A stretch of 64,000 nt of DNA from Episyrphus balteatus. Lineage: Eukaryota > Arthropoda > Insecta > Diptera > Syrphidae. Position 1 is the stretch's first letter. Every line of letters starts with the position of its first letter. Under the pieces are notes generated by a model that was given only the letters and a program-made list of their open reading frames with translations, made no database searches and was not told the DNA's origin. Both the position numbers and the translations under genes were made by a program. Location of the stretch: positions 66,008,437 to 66,072,436 of the forward strand of contig NC_079134.1 in the NCBI RefSeq assembly GCF_945859705.1. The letters are read 5' to 3'. Positions 54,105 to 64,000 of the stretch are shown here, piece by piece.

Positions 54105-54952
54105 CCCTTCAAGCAAGAAAACTGAGTTCAACAAAGAAACTCCGACCTCAGACCGTGAAAATCGGGCTTGCACTCACACACTTGCAACTTTTTGTGTATG
54201 AACACAAAAGTCGAACGAGAATCGTGGTGAAAAATTGCGAAAAGGAAAATTGACGAAGGAAAGACAAAGGGAACAGAAAAACAAAGCGTCAACTTCATTT
54301 TATTTTTTTTTCTTGCAGTGTTTGTGGCATGTCGTGTCTCGCCTTGTTTAATATTAAATTATATATATTAAATATATAATATGGGATCATTTTAAGCCAA
54401 AAAAAGAATTCATCGATATAATATGGGTGAGTGCGCTCGCGCAGTGATTTTTTAAATAATATACTAATCATTTTGTGTTTTTCTTAGGAAATCTTCTTCG
54501 GCAGCCTGACGCCACCAGCACCCACATACATTCAACATCCACAATTTTTCGACTAACATCGAGTTCTCCTGTCGCTGGCCTTCACCAGAAAATAATTATT
54601 AAAATTGTGTTTGTGAAAATAAAATAAAGAAAAGAAAAAAAAATAAAACAGTTTCAGTGAAAAGAAAAAAAAAAATCTGGTTCTTTTTTTGGTCGCAAAT
54701 GCGAAACGTCATCCCATTTTTGTTCCTCTTTCTGGTAGGTTTTCGCTGCTCCGACTCGGGTCCGACTTCGGCTCCGTTTTCTCGGAATGGAGATTTTCAC
54801 CACACCAATACATATGCAATCGACTTCGCGGTGATTATAATTTCCATACTAATTTGAGCCGCCTTCGGACCAGTTTCTGATCCGAAGTCGGACTCAGCTC
54901 CGCCTTAGGCGGAGCGGATTCGGACCGAGGTCGGACCTGTTTGCTTGAAGGG
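54105..54952. mobile_element. P3: long member of the CCCTTCAAGCAA family, GT duplication
   Basis: Ends CCCTTCAAGCAAGAAAAC and TTGCTTGAAGGG; flanks GT (54103-54104) and GT (54953-54954). The 848-bp interior matches P7 along its length. It contains an intron-like segment and A-rich runs. Subterminal blocks are palindromic GC-rich motifs (CGGAGCGGATTCGGACC). No transposase. Confidence 0.88.
54427..54487 (+). other. Intron-like segment in P3
   Basis: Donor GTGAGT, branch-like ACTAATC and a T-rich acceptor ending CTTAG, 61 bp. It is conserved in length and in all three signals in P7 (59116-59176). Another acceptor-like TTTTTCTTGCAG precedes it by about 110 bp. Confidence 0.5.
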
Positions 54953-55199
54953 GTACTTTTAAGATAAATGTCTGAATACACAACCTACTACTGCAAAGGT
55001 AGATATCTAAAATCGAATTACATTTGAGGACTGTTCGCCAAGATCGAACAGCGGACCCAAACAAGTGGTGGTCAACACATACTACAAAATTTCCAATTTT
55101 GACAACATTTGCTTAAGTCCATGGAAAGGTATACCTTTCCTCTCCATGGACAAGTGTTTACAGTGAAAGACTATTTTTCGAAGCAGTAATAGTCTACGA

Positions 55200-55449
55200 C
55201 CCTTCAAGCAAGAAAACTGAGTTCAACAAAGAAACTCCGACGTCAGACCGCGAAAATCGGGCTTGCACTCACACACTCTCGGAATGGAGATTTTCACCAC
55301 ACCAATACATATGCAATCGACTTCGCGGTGATTATAACTTCCATACTAATTTGAGCCGCCTTCGGACCAGTTTCTGATCCGAAGTCGGACTCAGGTCCTC
55401 CTCAGGCGGAGCGGATTCGGACCGAGGTCGGACCTGTTTGCTTGAAGGG
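55200..55449. mobile_element. P4: short CCCTTCAAGCAA-family MITE, GA duplication
   Basis: Ends CCCTTCAAGCAA and TTGCTTGAAGGG; flanks GA (55198-55199) and GA (55450-55451). An internal deletion removes the part present in P3 and P7: the left 70 bp join directly to the TCTCGGAATGG right half. Confidence 0.88.
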
Positions 55450-56158
55450 GAAGATAAACGTAATCGTTTACTACACAACAAATGCGGAACAAATAGTTTT
55501 CATTCACCACAATTTGCCTTTTGTAGATTATAAGTACTAAAATTACAATTTTTTAATAGAACACACATTTTGGTATAAATATTTATTATATTTATTTGGT
55601 ATACCAGAAAAATAGGCCGAATACCGAATAGTGGCCGAATGTTCGCGGCAGTGGCGGTGGAAGGGGTGTGCGGAGTGTGCCCCCGCACACGACCCCGCGC
55701 TTAGAGGGACCCCGCGGTCGCTAAATGAAAATGTCTCAGAAATAATAAAATCCGAAAAACCATGTCTCTTCTCTTTATTCAAAACAATTAAATAATTGAA
55801 ATTGGCTTGTTTCCACTCGATTTCCATAATTTCATCGAGATGAGTCGAAGCATACATTGGCCACTTTTTGCAAAAGTAGGAAATAAAAAATAAATCAAAC
55901 AATTTAAGATTATTGTTTGTTTTTTTTTTTTTCTCAAGTGAAGCAAATAATTAGTTTGCCAAGCAACTTGGATTATCTAAAATTTTGCTTTTAAAATTCC
56001 CAATTAAATTTAAAAAATACAAAATCTCAGTGATAAAAACAGTTTTTTTTTTTCTTTTTTCTATTTTTCAATTTTGTATAGGTATTTAAAATTGTATGAA
56101 ATAAGTTTTTGTAAAGGTTAAGAATGGGTAAACTTTACTTCCCTTAAAAAAATTCTTT

Positions 56159-56645
56159 GCTCGCTTAAGCCTAGTACGCAGATCGCGCTAAAATTTATCT
56201 TTCATACAAATTTCCTCCAAAGATAAATTTTAGCGAGGATTTTTAGCTAGGTAGTACGCAGTTCACGCGCTAAATTCGAATTCTCATCTACTACTTTTGC
56301 AAAAAGTCTCCACGCAATTTAGCTCGCGAAATAATGCTCAACGCATTTTTTCACAGGTAAATTTTGACATTTGTGGTCATTGTTGTTGCTGCAAGCAAAA
56401 AAAAAACTTGAAATATAATAAAAGAAGAGGAACAAAACAAAATGAGAGCGTAAAAAAGGTATTCTGCAGGTAAAAAAATATGTATGTTATATTGAATGTA
56501 AGTAGGTATAGGTAAATGAAACTGTGATTCAGTCGTTATTTTTAAATTTAAATTTATTTTGGCTTTCAGCGAACGCGTGTAGAGATAAAAATTGTCGAAA
56601 TAAAATTTAGTTTAGCGCGATCTGCGTGCTGGGCTTTACGCTCGC
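56159..56645. mobile_element. Y: MITE with ACGCAGATCGCGCTAAA terminal repeats
   Basis: The inverted ends GCTCGCTTAAGCCTAGTACG and (reversed) GCGAGCGTAAAGCCCAGCAC continue through CAGATCGCGCTAAA. An internal partial repeat of the end (TAGTACGCAGTTCACGCGCT) is near 56250. No ORF. Confidence 0.75.
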
Positions 56646-57965
56646 AATTTATATAAACTGATTTTTTTACACTTTTTAGCAATTTGAACACTTTGTTACT
56701 TAGGACTTAAGAACATTTCTGTTTTCTGCCGCCAATTTAATGATTAAAAAGGACCATTTTCTTCTGTGGAATTTTCGAATTTTGCGGATTCATTGATGTT
56801 TCAAAATACGGACGGATTTACAATCCACCAAACTTTAAAAACCCGTTTTAAATCAAAAATTTTGCTCAAAAAAACATGCGAATAATTTATCAGTTATTTC
56901 GTAAAAAAAATTAAATGATTGATAAGTATCTAACAGAGAAAAGCAAACATCAACAAAAACAATTCCAATTTTTTATATATCTTCCTGTATTTAGCAGGGG
57001 GAGCCCCTTGGTTTTTTCCGGTCTCTTCTTCCTCAACTCAAAAGCAAAATTGAATCACCAATTAAAAGAAGCAATAAGTCCTCAATATTCCTAAAATTAC
57101 ATTTTGATGTAATTCTTGTCTCTATACAAAAGAAAGAAAAAAAAAAACGATTTTCTAATAGAAATAATCATATACATATAAAAGTGATTTAAAAAAAAAC
57201 AATAGTTTAAAGAAAGAAACAAATCCCGGCCTTATTTCCTTCTTCCTACTGATAAATTTTAATTTTTTTCTTTTAATATAGCAATGGCACTCAGCTATAT
57301 TACAGGTTTTTTGAAAAGTGTAAATTTTCAAATTTTAAGACTAACGTGAGACTAGCCTAACCACATTCTTAGAACCATCAAATAAAGAAGTTGTCCAGTT
57401 ATTTGCGTTTTGCTAACAATAAGATGAGATGGATTTATTCCCCTTTTCCAATTGGTAATTCAATTGATATTTTTATATTCTAAACAAGAAACTGACGAAA
57501 ACAAGAATTTCTACATTAAAATAAATAGCTATATTATATTGTACCAATTTTAGAAAAGTACAATTTAATCAAAAAAACAATCAAGAGTTAGTTTTTATTT
57601 TGATGAAAAAAGTTTGATTTTTATTTGAATTGTCAAATTTTAGAAAATTTTGCATTTAATTTTTCTGAAATTTGGAATGTAGATTAAAAATTTCTGCAAA
57701 ATTTCAAATTTTACTTTAAATAGTTTTTTCCCGAAAAATGTTTATAGCGATTAATTACGATTTTGATTTTTTCTAAAAACTGAAATTCATTCTAGATGTT
57801 GTTTTATTGTTTGATTTGAAGAACGAATTATTTTTTTTTGATATGTACGTTTTAGAACATTTAACAAAAAATCTTATTTATATAAAAAGTTTTAAAAATT
57901 AAAGCAATCTGAAACTTAAGAAAAAGTTCGTGAGATCGAGTCGTGCATTTTGTTTTTCATCTACA
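56646..57965. other. AT-rich interior of X, nothing recognised
   Basis: No ORF, repeat or motif of note in about 1.3 kb. Confidence 0.3.
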
Positions 57966-58085
57966 GCCCTGTTCCATTGGAAGTGGTAGTCTTCTAATAA
58001 TTATAATCTAGTACTATCATATACTGTCTTGGAAATAGCTAGTAAACTACTAGTAGTACTTTGCCACCTCCCAAAGGAACTGTGC
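57966..58085. mobile_element. Z: 120-bp MITE
   Basis: GCCCTGTTCCATTGGAAGTG and the reversed right end GCACAGTTCCTTTGGGAGGT form an imperfect inverted repeat of about 30 bp around a short AT-rich loop. Confidence 0.55.
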
Positions 58086-58255
58086 TTACATTGAAATGAA
58101 ACGTTTTGTCTTAAGTTTGTTATTAGAATTTTGAACTTGAACTTGGACGGAAGATTTGATACTTTTTTTCAAAATAATAGTCCAAATTCATTTTCTCAGG
58201 GGCCCCGAAAATTTACTCTAGCACACGCCTCATTTTGGTCTAGCGCCGCCTCTGG

Positions 58256-58372
58256 TATAATTTCCATACTAATTTGAGCCACCTTCGGACCCGTTTCTGA
58301 ACCGAAGTTGGACTCAGCTCCGTCTGAGGTGGAGCGGATTCGGACCGAGGTCGGACTTGTTTGCTTGAAGGG
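58256..58372. mobile_element. P5: right-end fragment of the CCCTTCAAGCAA family
   Basis: Matches the right 115 bp of P3/P7 (TATAATTTCCATACTAATTT to TTGCTTGAAGGG). The left half is missing at the edge of X. Confidence 0.75.
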
Positions 58373-58460
58373 AAACAGATTGCTTAAAACTAAGAAGTAC
58401 AGGAATGGGTATTTGAAGAAACCAGTGAGGCATTTTTTTTATTTTTACAAAGTAGATTTA

Positions 58461-58656
58461 CCCTTCAAGCAAACGAGTCCGACCTCGGTCCGAATCCGCT
58501 CCGTCTCAGGCGGAGCTGATTCCGACTTCAGCTCAGAAACGGGTCCGAATGCGGCTCAAATTAGTATGGAAATTATAATGTTGCAAGTGTGTGAGTGCAA
58601 CCCCGTTTTTCTCGGTCGGAGTGCCTTTTCTGAACTCCGTCTTCTTGCTTCAAGGG
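58461..58656. mobile_element. P6: CCCTTCAAGCAA-family MITE, TA duplication
   Basis: Starts CCCTTCAAGCAAACGAGTCC and ends CTTGCTTCAAGGG (one change in the end). Flanks TA (58459-58460) and TA (58657-58658). The orientation is opposite to P3, and it is internally deleted. Confidence 0.82.
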
Positions 58657-58802
58657 TAGTTACACAAACACCTTAGAGGATATAATATATGGAGTGCTTG
58701 TTCCTTTCCTATACTTAATACATTGTAACGCCATATGCATGGATAGGGGTCACTGCCTTCCTTTTTAATGAGAGTCCGGTTCCGCAGCTGTAAATAAACA
58801 CG

Positions 58803-59640
58803 CCCTTCAAGCAAGAAAACTGAGTTCAACAAAGAAACTCCGACCTCAGACCGCGAAAATCGGGCTTGCACTCACACACTTGCAACTTTTTGTGTATGAA
58901 CACAAAAGTCGAACGAGAATCGTGGTGAAAAATTGCGAAAAGGAAAATTGACGAAGGAAAGACAAAGGGAACAGAAAAACAAAGCGTCAACTTCATTTTA
59001 TTTTTTTTCTTGCAGTGTTTGTGGCGTGTCGTGTCTCGCCTTGTTTAATATTAAATTACTATATATAATATGGGATCATTTTAAGCCAAAAAAAGAATTC
59101 ATCGATAAAATATGGGTGAGTCTGCTCGCGCAGTGATTTTTTAAATAATAAACTAATCATTTTGTGTTTTTTATAGGAAATCTTCTTCGGCAGCCTGACG
59201 CCACCAGCACCCACATACATTCAACATCCACAATTTGTCGAATTACATCGAGTTCTCCTGCCGCTGGCCTTCACCAGAAAATAATTATAAAAATTGTGTT
59301 TGTGAAAATAAAATAAAGAAAAATAAAAAAAATAAAACAGTTTCAGTGAAAAGAAAAAAAAAAATCTGGTTCTTTTTTTGGTCGCAAATGCGAAACGTCA
59401 TCCCTTTTTTGTTCCTCTTTCTGGTAGGTTTTCGCTGCTCCGACTCGGGTCCGACTTCGGCTCCGTTTTCTCGGAATGGAGATTTTCACCACACCAATAC
59501 ATATATATCGACTTCGCGGTGATTATAATTTCCATACTAATTTGAGCCGCCTTCGGACCATTTTCTGAGCTGAAGTCGGACTCAGCTCCGCCTCAGGCGG
59601 AGCGGATTCGGACCGAGGTCGGACTTGTTTGCTTGAAGGG
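58803..59640. mobile_element. P7: long member of the CCCTTCAAGCAA family, CG duplication
   Basis: Ends CCCTTCAAGCAAGAAAAC and TTGCTTGAAGGG; flanks CG (58801-58802) and CG (59641-59642). It is 838 bp, closely similar to P3 throughout, including the 61-bp intron-like segment at 59116-59176. Confidence 0.88.
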
Positions 59641-59793
59641 CGCTTGTCGATGACAGCCATCAAATTAAAATAAAATGGAGGCATGCACTCATCGAAAAAC
59701 TTCAAGAAACAGTGAAAAAACAGAGATTTTTGATACTTTGAGCGAGTGTCGGCACCATTTAGACTTATCCAATCGAGCTGAAATGTTGGCTAT

Positions 59794-60561
59794 CTAAAAA
59801 TCTGCAAAGGCGGAACATTTTATGGGGTTCCCCCGAATCACTCTAGTGTATATTTTAGGAAGACCTGTTTCAAGATATAGGGCATAGTTCGGGGATTTCA
59901 TCGGAAGACTGAACAGTTTCTTCAAAAAACTTCTATGAAACTTTTCTACTTCATCAAACTCATTTATACCCCAAACTTGAGTAGCGTAGCAGAGAGAAAA
60001 TTTCACAACAGCGTCAAAGATCTTATATTTTACTGACAGAACAATACGTTGATTCGAAAATACATTTTTCCACGACATATTCAGCAAGCTTTGCGATGAG
60101 GCAGCTTTTAGGGTTGTGTGTTCATTGTAGTTCATTGTTTGATTAAGATGCACTTCAAGGTATTTATACTGGTTTACTACCTCTAATACGTTTCCATTGA
60201 ATGCCCATGCGTTTGTACTCTGATTGCGTGAAGTTCTCGAAAACACCATAACTTTGGACTTGTCTGTGTTAATTTCAAGTCCCCATATAACGCAGTACGA
60301 AGATAGTCGGTTTATCATGAGTTGCAAATTATCTGGAGTTTCTGAGAGAATCACCAAATCGTCGGCGTACAAGAGAACGTTAATTGTCATACCAGCTATC
60401 CGAACACCTCCAGGTAGATAAGTTTCAATATCATTGATGAAAAGTGCAAACAGGAGGGCACTGAGCAAACACCCTTGTTTTACTCCGGTTTCCGTTTCGA
60501 ACCAGTCGAATCCCACTCCATATATTATATCCTCTAAGGTTGACAAGCAAAAAAATCCCAA
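59794..60561 (-). pseudogene. LINE reverse transcriptase fragment, same clade as the 43.9-kb LINE
   Basis: The minus-strand frame has FDWFETETGVKQGCLLSALL, NVLLYADDLVILSE (intact YADD), INTDKSKVMVF and the downstream connection domain ending IYTRVI. The layout matches the ORF at 43892-46342 block for block. Both ends are lost; the fragment begins just before the GVPQG-equivalent motif. A second shred reading LEDIIYGV, in the opposite direction, lies at about 58667-58695. Confidence 0.88.
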
Positions 60562-61068
60562 GGTATCCTAAAAATTTCTGGACTCTCGTCTCTCGTGTAC
60601 CTTATGGGAAATTTTATGAACAGCTGATTCGTGGTCACAAACGTATCGGATACTTAGGTATCTTGGATAGGGTACTTGGATTGCGTACCTGAACGTATCC
60701 ATTAATATATGGGGAAATTCCAAAAACTATCTTTTACCCCCAGTGTGTTTCTTTATTTATTCCGAATATTCCAAAAACGTGGAACACGCCTATTTCGTTT
60801 CTTTTTCCTCGGAATATTCCGGATAAACTTTTTTATTATTTCTTTATCCATTCCGGAATATTTGGAATGCATTTTTTTTATTCCAAATCAGACCTGGAAT
60901 TTATGGAATATTCTTTCACACATACGAAGTTGTGTTTATGTGTAGTGAGAAGCTGTCATTTTTTCAACAAAAACAAAATTAAAATTAGCTCTGAAGCAAT
61001 TCTTGCACATAAATAAATACAAACTGTGGGAAAAAATAATTTATTAATACAAAAGTTTTTATTCTAAG
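60562..61068. other. Spacer with repeated ATTCCGGAATATT-like motifs
   Basis: Between 60700 and 60920, GGAATATTCC-type palindromic motifs recur four or five times with drift. No ORF recognised. Confidence 0.35.
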
Positions 61069-61281
61069 GCCGTGTGTGAATTGCATTAAATAGTTAACAC
61101 CGTGTAAAATTTTTGACACTATTGAGGTGAATAAAACATTTTCAGCTGTTAAAAATTTATTGGGCTCTGGGACCTGGTTAAATCTGGGTTAAATTTTTTT
61201 GCAGATGGTTTTTTTTTTTTTATTAAAAAGGAGTTTCTTGGCAGAAAAGAGGCAGAGAAAAATATTAAACAATAAGCCATA

Positions 61282-62124
61282 CCCAACTAACATTTCAGCT
61301 TCGGTTAAGGTATTACAAAAGCTACATTTCAGCTTCTTTTAAACATTAGTAAGGTTGTTGGACATGGAAAAAGGAGAACGTTATACAAGTTTGATCTTCT
61401 TTAAGAAGTTTAAACGAAGTTTTACCGAAGCTTTTAGATTTGACAGATAGTTTCGGAAGAACATGTTTAGATCTTTAATACATGTCGTGGGCACAAAGCT
61501 AAAACCACGAATCTGCAAAATTGTAGTTTTGAGAAAAACGGCTTCAAAGTTTTGGAAACACATGCAATCTTATGGAAACTCGTGCAACAAAAAATGATGT
61601 TTTAGGCTTCTAGGCAACAGATGGAGGGTTTGGATTGACGCAGTGAATAGAGGGACCGATAACAAGTAAAATAGTAAAGTGGCAGTCCGCCACTCAACCC
61701 ACTCGGCCATCCTAGTATATTCATTAATGAAGTCAAGACATTGACCTATTATATAATAGGTCAATGAGTCAAGAACTTATTCAGTTCAAATAGCAGAAAT
61801 GTCAAAACAAAAAATGTGCGAGCTAAATTATTCAATGTCAAAACCAAAAAGTGTCCCAGCTCGATTATTCAATATCAAAACCAAAAACCAAATACTAAAC
61901 TTGGTAATTTCTGTAAAGCTTCTATAAATTCATTAAGCAGGCTTTTCCGAAAACAAGCTTTTTTTGTTTAAGTTTCTTTAACAGTATTTAAACAACTTAT
62001 TACAAGTTGTTAAACAAGTTCGAACTTCTATAAGCAATTAGATTCCGAAGCAAGCTCAATACAAGCTGTACAAAAAGTAATACCTACGAGATCTCAATTT
62101 ATAGAAGCTGTTGTGCTAGTTGGG
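61282..62124. mobile_element. U: TA-flanked element nested in T1
   Basis: Ends CCCAACTAACATTTCAGCTT and (reversed) CCCAACTAGCACAACAGCTT, bounded by TA on both sides (61280-61281 and 62125-62126). TA duplication suggests a Tc1/mariner-driven MITE. T2, which lacks U, shows T1 sequence continuing across the site. The interior repeats AGCTT-type motifs. Confidence 0.7.
61605..61715 (-). other. tRNA-like A-box shred, possible SINE relic
   Basis: The minus strand reads GGATGGCCGAGTGGGTTGAG; TGGCCGAGTGG matches the RNA polymerase III A box as found in Ser/Leu-type tRNAs. No B box was found at the proper distance and the sequence does not fold as a full tRNA, so this is not a functional tRNA call. 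Confidence 0.35.
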
Positions 62125-62205
62125 TACAGCTGAAATTTTGTATTCACCTCAGTAGTGTCAAAAATTTTACACGGTGTTAACTATTTAACGCAATTCACAC
62201 ACGGC

Positions 62206-62300
62206 ATAAAAAACCCAACCCATAGAATCTGTCTGCCGTCAATCCATCCGTTGAAGTTGAAGATGGGACAGAAAGGGGTGACCCATAGAATTGGGCTTTT
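62206..62300. repeat. Short repeat shared with 63330-63510
   Basis: CCCAACCCATAGAATC at 62211 is inverted relative to GATTCTATGGGTTGGG at 63481. Nearby CCGTC and CCATCCGTTGAAG-type motifs are also shared. It may be the edge of another MITE family. Confidence 0.4.
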
Positions 62301-62480
62301 AGGCAATCTGTCTTTGTCTTTTTCCTTTCTATCATAACTGTTTATTAAAGAAATACAAGAAAGAACCAACCAATGAAATCAAATCAATTCTGAGGAAAAC
62401 AAATGCATACATGCAAAATACACGCCACTTTTCCTCAGAATTGAAATGTCAAAAAATTTTTTTTTTCGTTTTTTTTTTAT
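62300..62480. repeat. Inverted partner of 53405-53575
   Basis: Reverse complement of the 53.4-kb copy, including the CAATTCTGAGGAAAA hairpin. The pair could be two independent copies of one element. Confidence 0.8.
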
Positions 62481-62495
62481 TTTTTCTTCGGCACT

Positions 62496-62885
62496 GGACG
62501 CATTCACAAACCTAGGTGCTACGTAGTCAAGTTTCGACTAGCTTTTGGAATGCGAATTTGCACTACAAAGCTAGGTGACAGATGCAATAAAAAAAATGTG
62601 TTTTGAGTGGTTTAAATAGCTTTTTTCTTTGAAATTCCTAAGTTTCCTGATTTATATTCACATACTGCACAATAAATTTTATTTTATATGCTTTTTTCAT
62701 CAATTCCACCAAATTTAAAATTCAAACAGAATATGTTTCCATCAAAAACTGACTGAGAAATGTCAGCTAACTTTGAAGTCGAAAATTTTTACACTACGTC
62801 GGAGGGGAAATTTTAACTAATTTCTTAGCTCTTTTCAGCCAATCAGAACGAGTCGACTACGAGCACCTAGGTTTGTGAATGCGCC
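62496..62885. mobile_element. MITE with GCATTCACAAACCTAGGTGC ends
   Basis: GCATTCACAAACCTAGGTGC on the left and its complement on the right, with a further shared GTAGTC block, form an inverted repeat of about 30 bp around 330 bp without an ORF. A target duplication was not resolved. Confidence 0.78.
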
Positions 62886-63588
62886 AAATACGTCGTATGA
62901 CGGATTGCTTTTTGACAGCTGATTTCAAATTCCAAGGTGTGTTCGATATTTTATCGCTGAATTTGCACTAAGGAAGTTCTGATGCAAGAAATTTTTAACT
63001 ATTATTATTATTCTTTTTTTTAATAAAATAAAATGCACGACTAGATTTCCTGTAGGTACTTGCTCTTCAGTTAAAAACAACTTTTTATAACAAATTATGA
63101 GTTGTAGGTATGACTATTTGGCATAGTAAAATTGAACTCAACAACAGAATTTGAGTATTTAATTGATATAATTTATTAGATATATCATTAAATGTTACTT
63201 TTATTACATTTTCTTCACAAATATACAATTAAAGTTCACAAAAGAACACAGTTCTTAGTTCTGAAAATCCCCGGTGTGCACTCAGAAACAGAAAATCGAA
63301 CTGATCTATTGTTGACAACCAATGTCAAAGGATACGACGGATGAAGAAGTAGAAAGTTGGGTTACTTCTTCCGTCGAATCCGTCCGTCTCCATCCGATCT
63401 GTTGCTTATGGGTCGCTTCCCATAAGAACGTGTGTATTTTATCGAACTGTCAGTTGAAAACCATGACGGAACGGACGCAACGGATTCTATGGGTTGGGCC
63501 CTTAATTGTTTTTATTTCTCCATCTTATGCAGGAAAATAGAAATATAAGAAATAATGAAAAACGACTTTATATATGTTTGTGTTTTAA
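62886..63588. other. Spacer with a small GACGGAC-rich repeat block
   Basis: 63320-63510 contains several CGTCCG/CGGACG and CCCATAAG motifs, some inverted, shared with 62206-62300. Otherwise nothing was recognised. Confidence 0.35.
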
Positions 63589-63857
63589 GGCCGTGTGTGA
63601 ATTGCGTTAAATAGTTAACACCGTGTAAAATTTTTGACACTATTGAGGTGAATAAAACATTTCAGCTGTTAAAAATATAATGGGCTCTGGGACCTGGTTA
63701 AATTAGGTTAAACTATTTTTGCAGATGGTTTTGTTTTGTTTTTTTTTTTTTTATTTATTAAAAAGGAGTTTCCTGGCAAAAAAGAGGCAAAGAAAAATAT
63801 TAAAAAAATTGAATTTTATTCACCCCAATAGTGTCAAAAATTTAACACGGGGTTAAT
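63589..63857. mobile_element. T2: short member of the GCCGTGTGTG family
   Basis: Starts GGCCGTGTGTGAATTGCG like T1, with the same GGGCTCTGGGACCTGGTT interior, and ends with the inverted GTGTCAAAAATTTAACACGG block. The right end is slightly truncated. Confidence 0.8.
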
Positions 63858-63888
63858 AAAAGACGATTTTATATATGTTTGTGTTTTA

Positions 63889-64000
63889 ATGCAGTGTGTG
63901 AATTGCGTTTAATAGTTAACACCGTGTTAAATTTTTGACACTATTTAGGTGAATAAAAATTTTTCAATTGTTAAAAATTTACTGGGCTCTGGGACCTGGT
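63889..64000. mobile_element. T3: partial member of the GCCGTGTGTG family, cut by window end
   Basis: Repeats the T2 left end and interior to the window edge. The 28 bases before T2 (from 63561) recur before T3 (from 63861), so T2 plus its flank was duplicated in tandem with a period of about 300 bp. Confidence 0.8.

Larger units (their letters stand above)
53670..55650. mobile_element. Q: element with TGCCGCGAACATT inverted ends and GGCCGAATA repeats
   Basis: The left end TGCCGCGAACATT is followed by repeated GGCCGAAT(G/A)CCGAATATT. The right end (55605-55650) is the reverse complement with the same GGCCGAATACCGAATA block. M3, P3 and P4 are inserted inside, so little of Q itself remains. 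The family is not assigned; hAT is possible. Confidence 0.6.
55649..58255. mobile_element. X: possible hAT-type element with CAGWGGCGG ends
   Basis: The left end CAGTGGCGGTGG... and the right end (reversed) CAGAGGCGGCGC... share a CAG-GGCGG start and GTGTGC(G/T) blocks nearby. The enclosed 2.6 kb is AT-rich with MITEs Y and Z inside. No 8-bp duplication was found and no transposase domain was read, so the call is weak. Confidence 0.4.
61069..62205. mobile_element. T1: inverted-repeat element with GCCGTGTGTGAATTGC ends
   Basis: The ends of about 70 bp are inverted copies (GCCGTGTGTGAATTGC, GTTAACACCGTGTAAAATTT, GACACTATTGAGGTGAATA and complements). Family members T2 and T3 lie at the right edge of the window. 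MITE U is inserted inside. No coding potential. Confidence 0.85.

Noticed and set aside
55543..55902. 119-residue minus-strand ORF as a hAT transposase end
   Set aside because: It reads through the GC-rich X/Q junction, and no hAT dimerisation motif is visible.
61605..61715. tRNA gene on the minus strand
   Set aside because: Only an A-box-like block is present. There is no B box at the right distance, and no full cloverleaf can be drawn.

Overview
The window is eukaryotic, AT-rich and almost entirely made of transposable elements nested inside each other. The families present are LINEs (Jockey/CR1-like plus a clade with a C-terminal zinc knuckle), copia, gypsy-type LTR, Penelope-like, Tc1, Transib, P/THAP9, piggyBac, hAT, Mutator/Foldback and many MITEs. 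Together they point to an insect genome, possibly a fly, but the species cannot be fixed from sequence alone. The only candidate host gene is an N-terminal coding exon on the minus strand at 1-173, cut by the window edge. Every other convincing ORF belongs to a mobile element. Coordinates of element ends were read by eye.

Layout, left to right. At 421-14612 lies an old foldback element (E0). Its left arm carries separate insertions that end in CACAGTG-type heptamers and are flanked by CGGCG duplications. These are the marks of Transib, the DNA transposon superfamily related to the V(D)J recombinase RAG1: E1 (516-7008), E2 (7058-8338) and E3 (8350-13175). E3 keeps a decayed Transib-like transposase C-terminus. 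Next come a foldback at 14.8-15.9 kb, a P/THAP9-type transposase relic at 16.6-17.3 kb, and a Penelope-like element at 18.5-19.8 kb with inverted terminal repeats and a hammerhead-ribozyme-like core. That element sits inside a Mutator-like MITE. A copia relic at 22.2-24.6 kb is cut by four different small elements.

The region 24.6-48.8 kb is one nest. A Jockey-like LINE is split by a 14.0-kb gypsy-type retrotransposon (25182-39211) with unusually long (3.17 kb), almost identical LTRs and intact gag and pol. Abutting it, a Tc1 transposase is split by a 7.8-kb Foldback-like element (40292-48103). Its arms are built from modules ending in a 40-bp palindrome centred on TGACGTCA, and it has a 9-bp target duplication. 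A 5'-truncated LINE with an open 2.4-kb reading frame sits in its right arm, with its own 9-bp duplication.

From 48.8 kb to the end the window is a field of MITEs: a piggyBac-type MITE, a hAT relic, and seven members of a CCCTTCAAGCAA-ended family whose five complete copies are each flanked by a different 2-bp duplication. A second LINE relic and a GCCGTGTGTG-ended family repeated at the right edge complete the region.

The most unusual items are the Transib/RSS-like nest, the TGACGTCA palindrome-array Foldback element, the 2-bp-duplication MITE family with a conserved intron-like segment, and the young giant-LTR retrotransposon.
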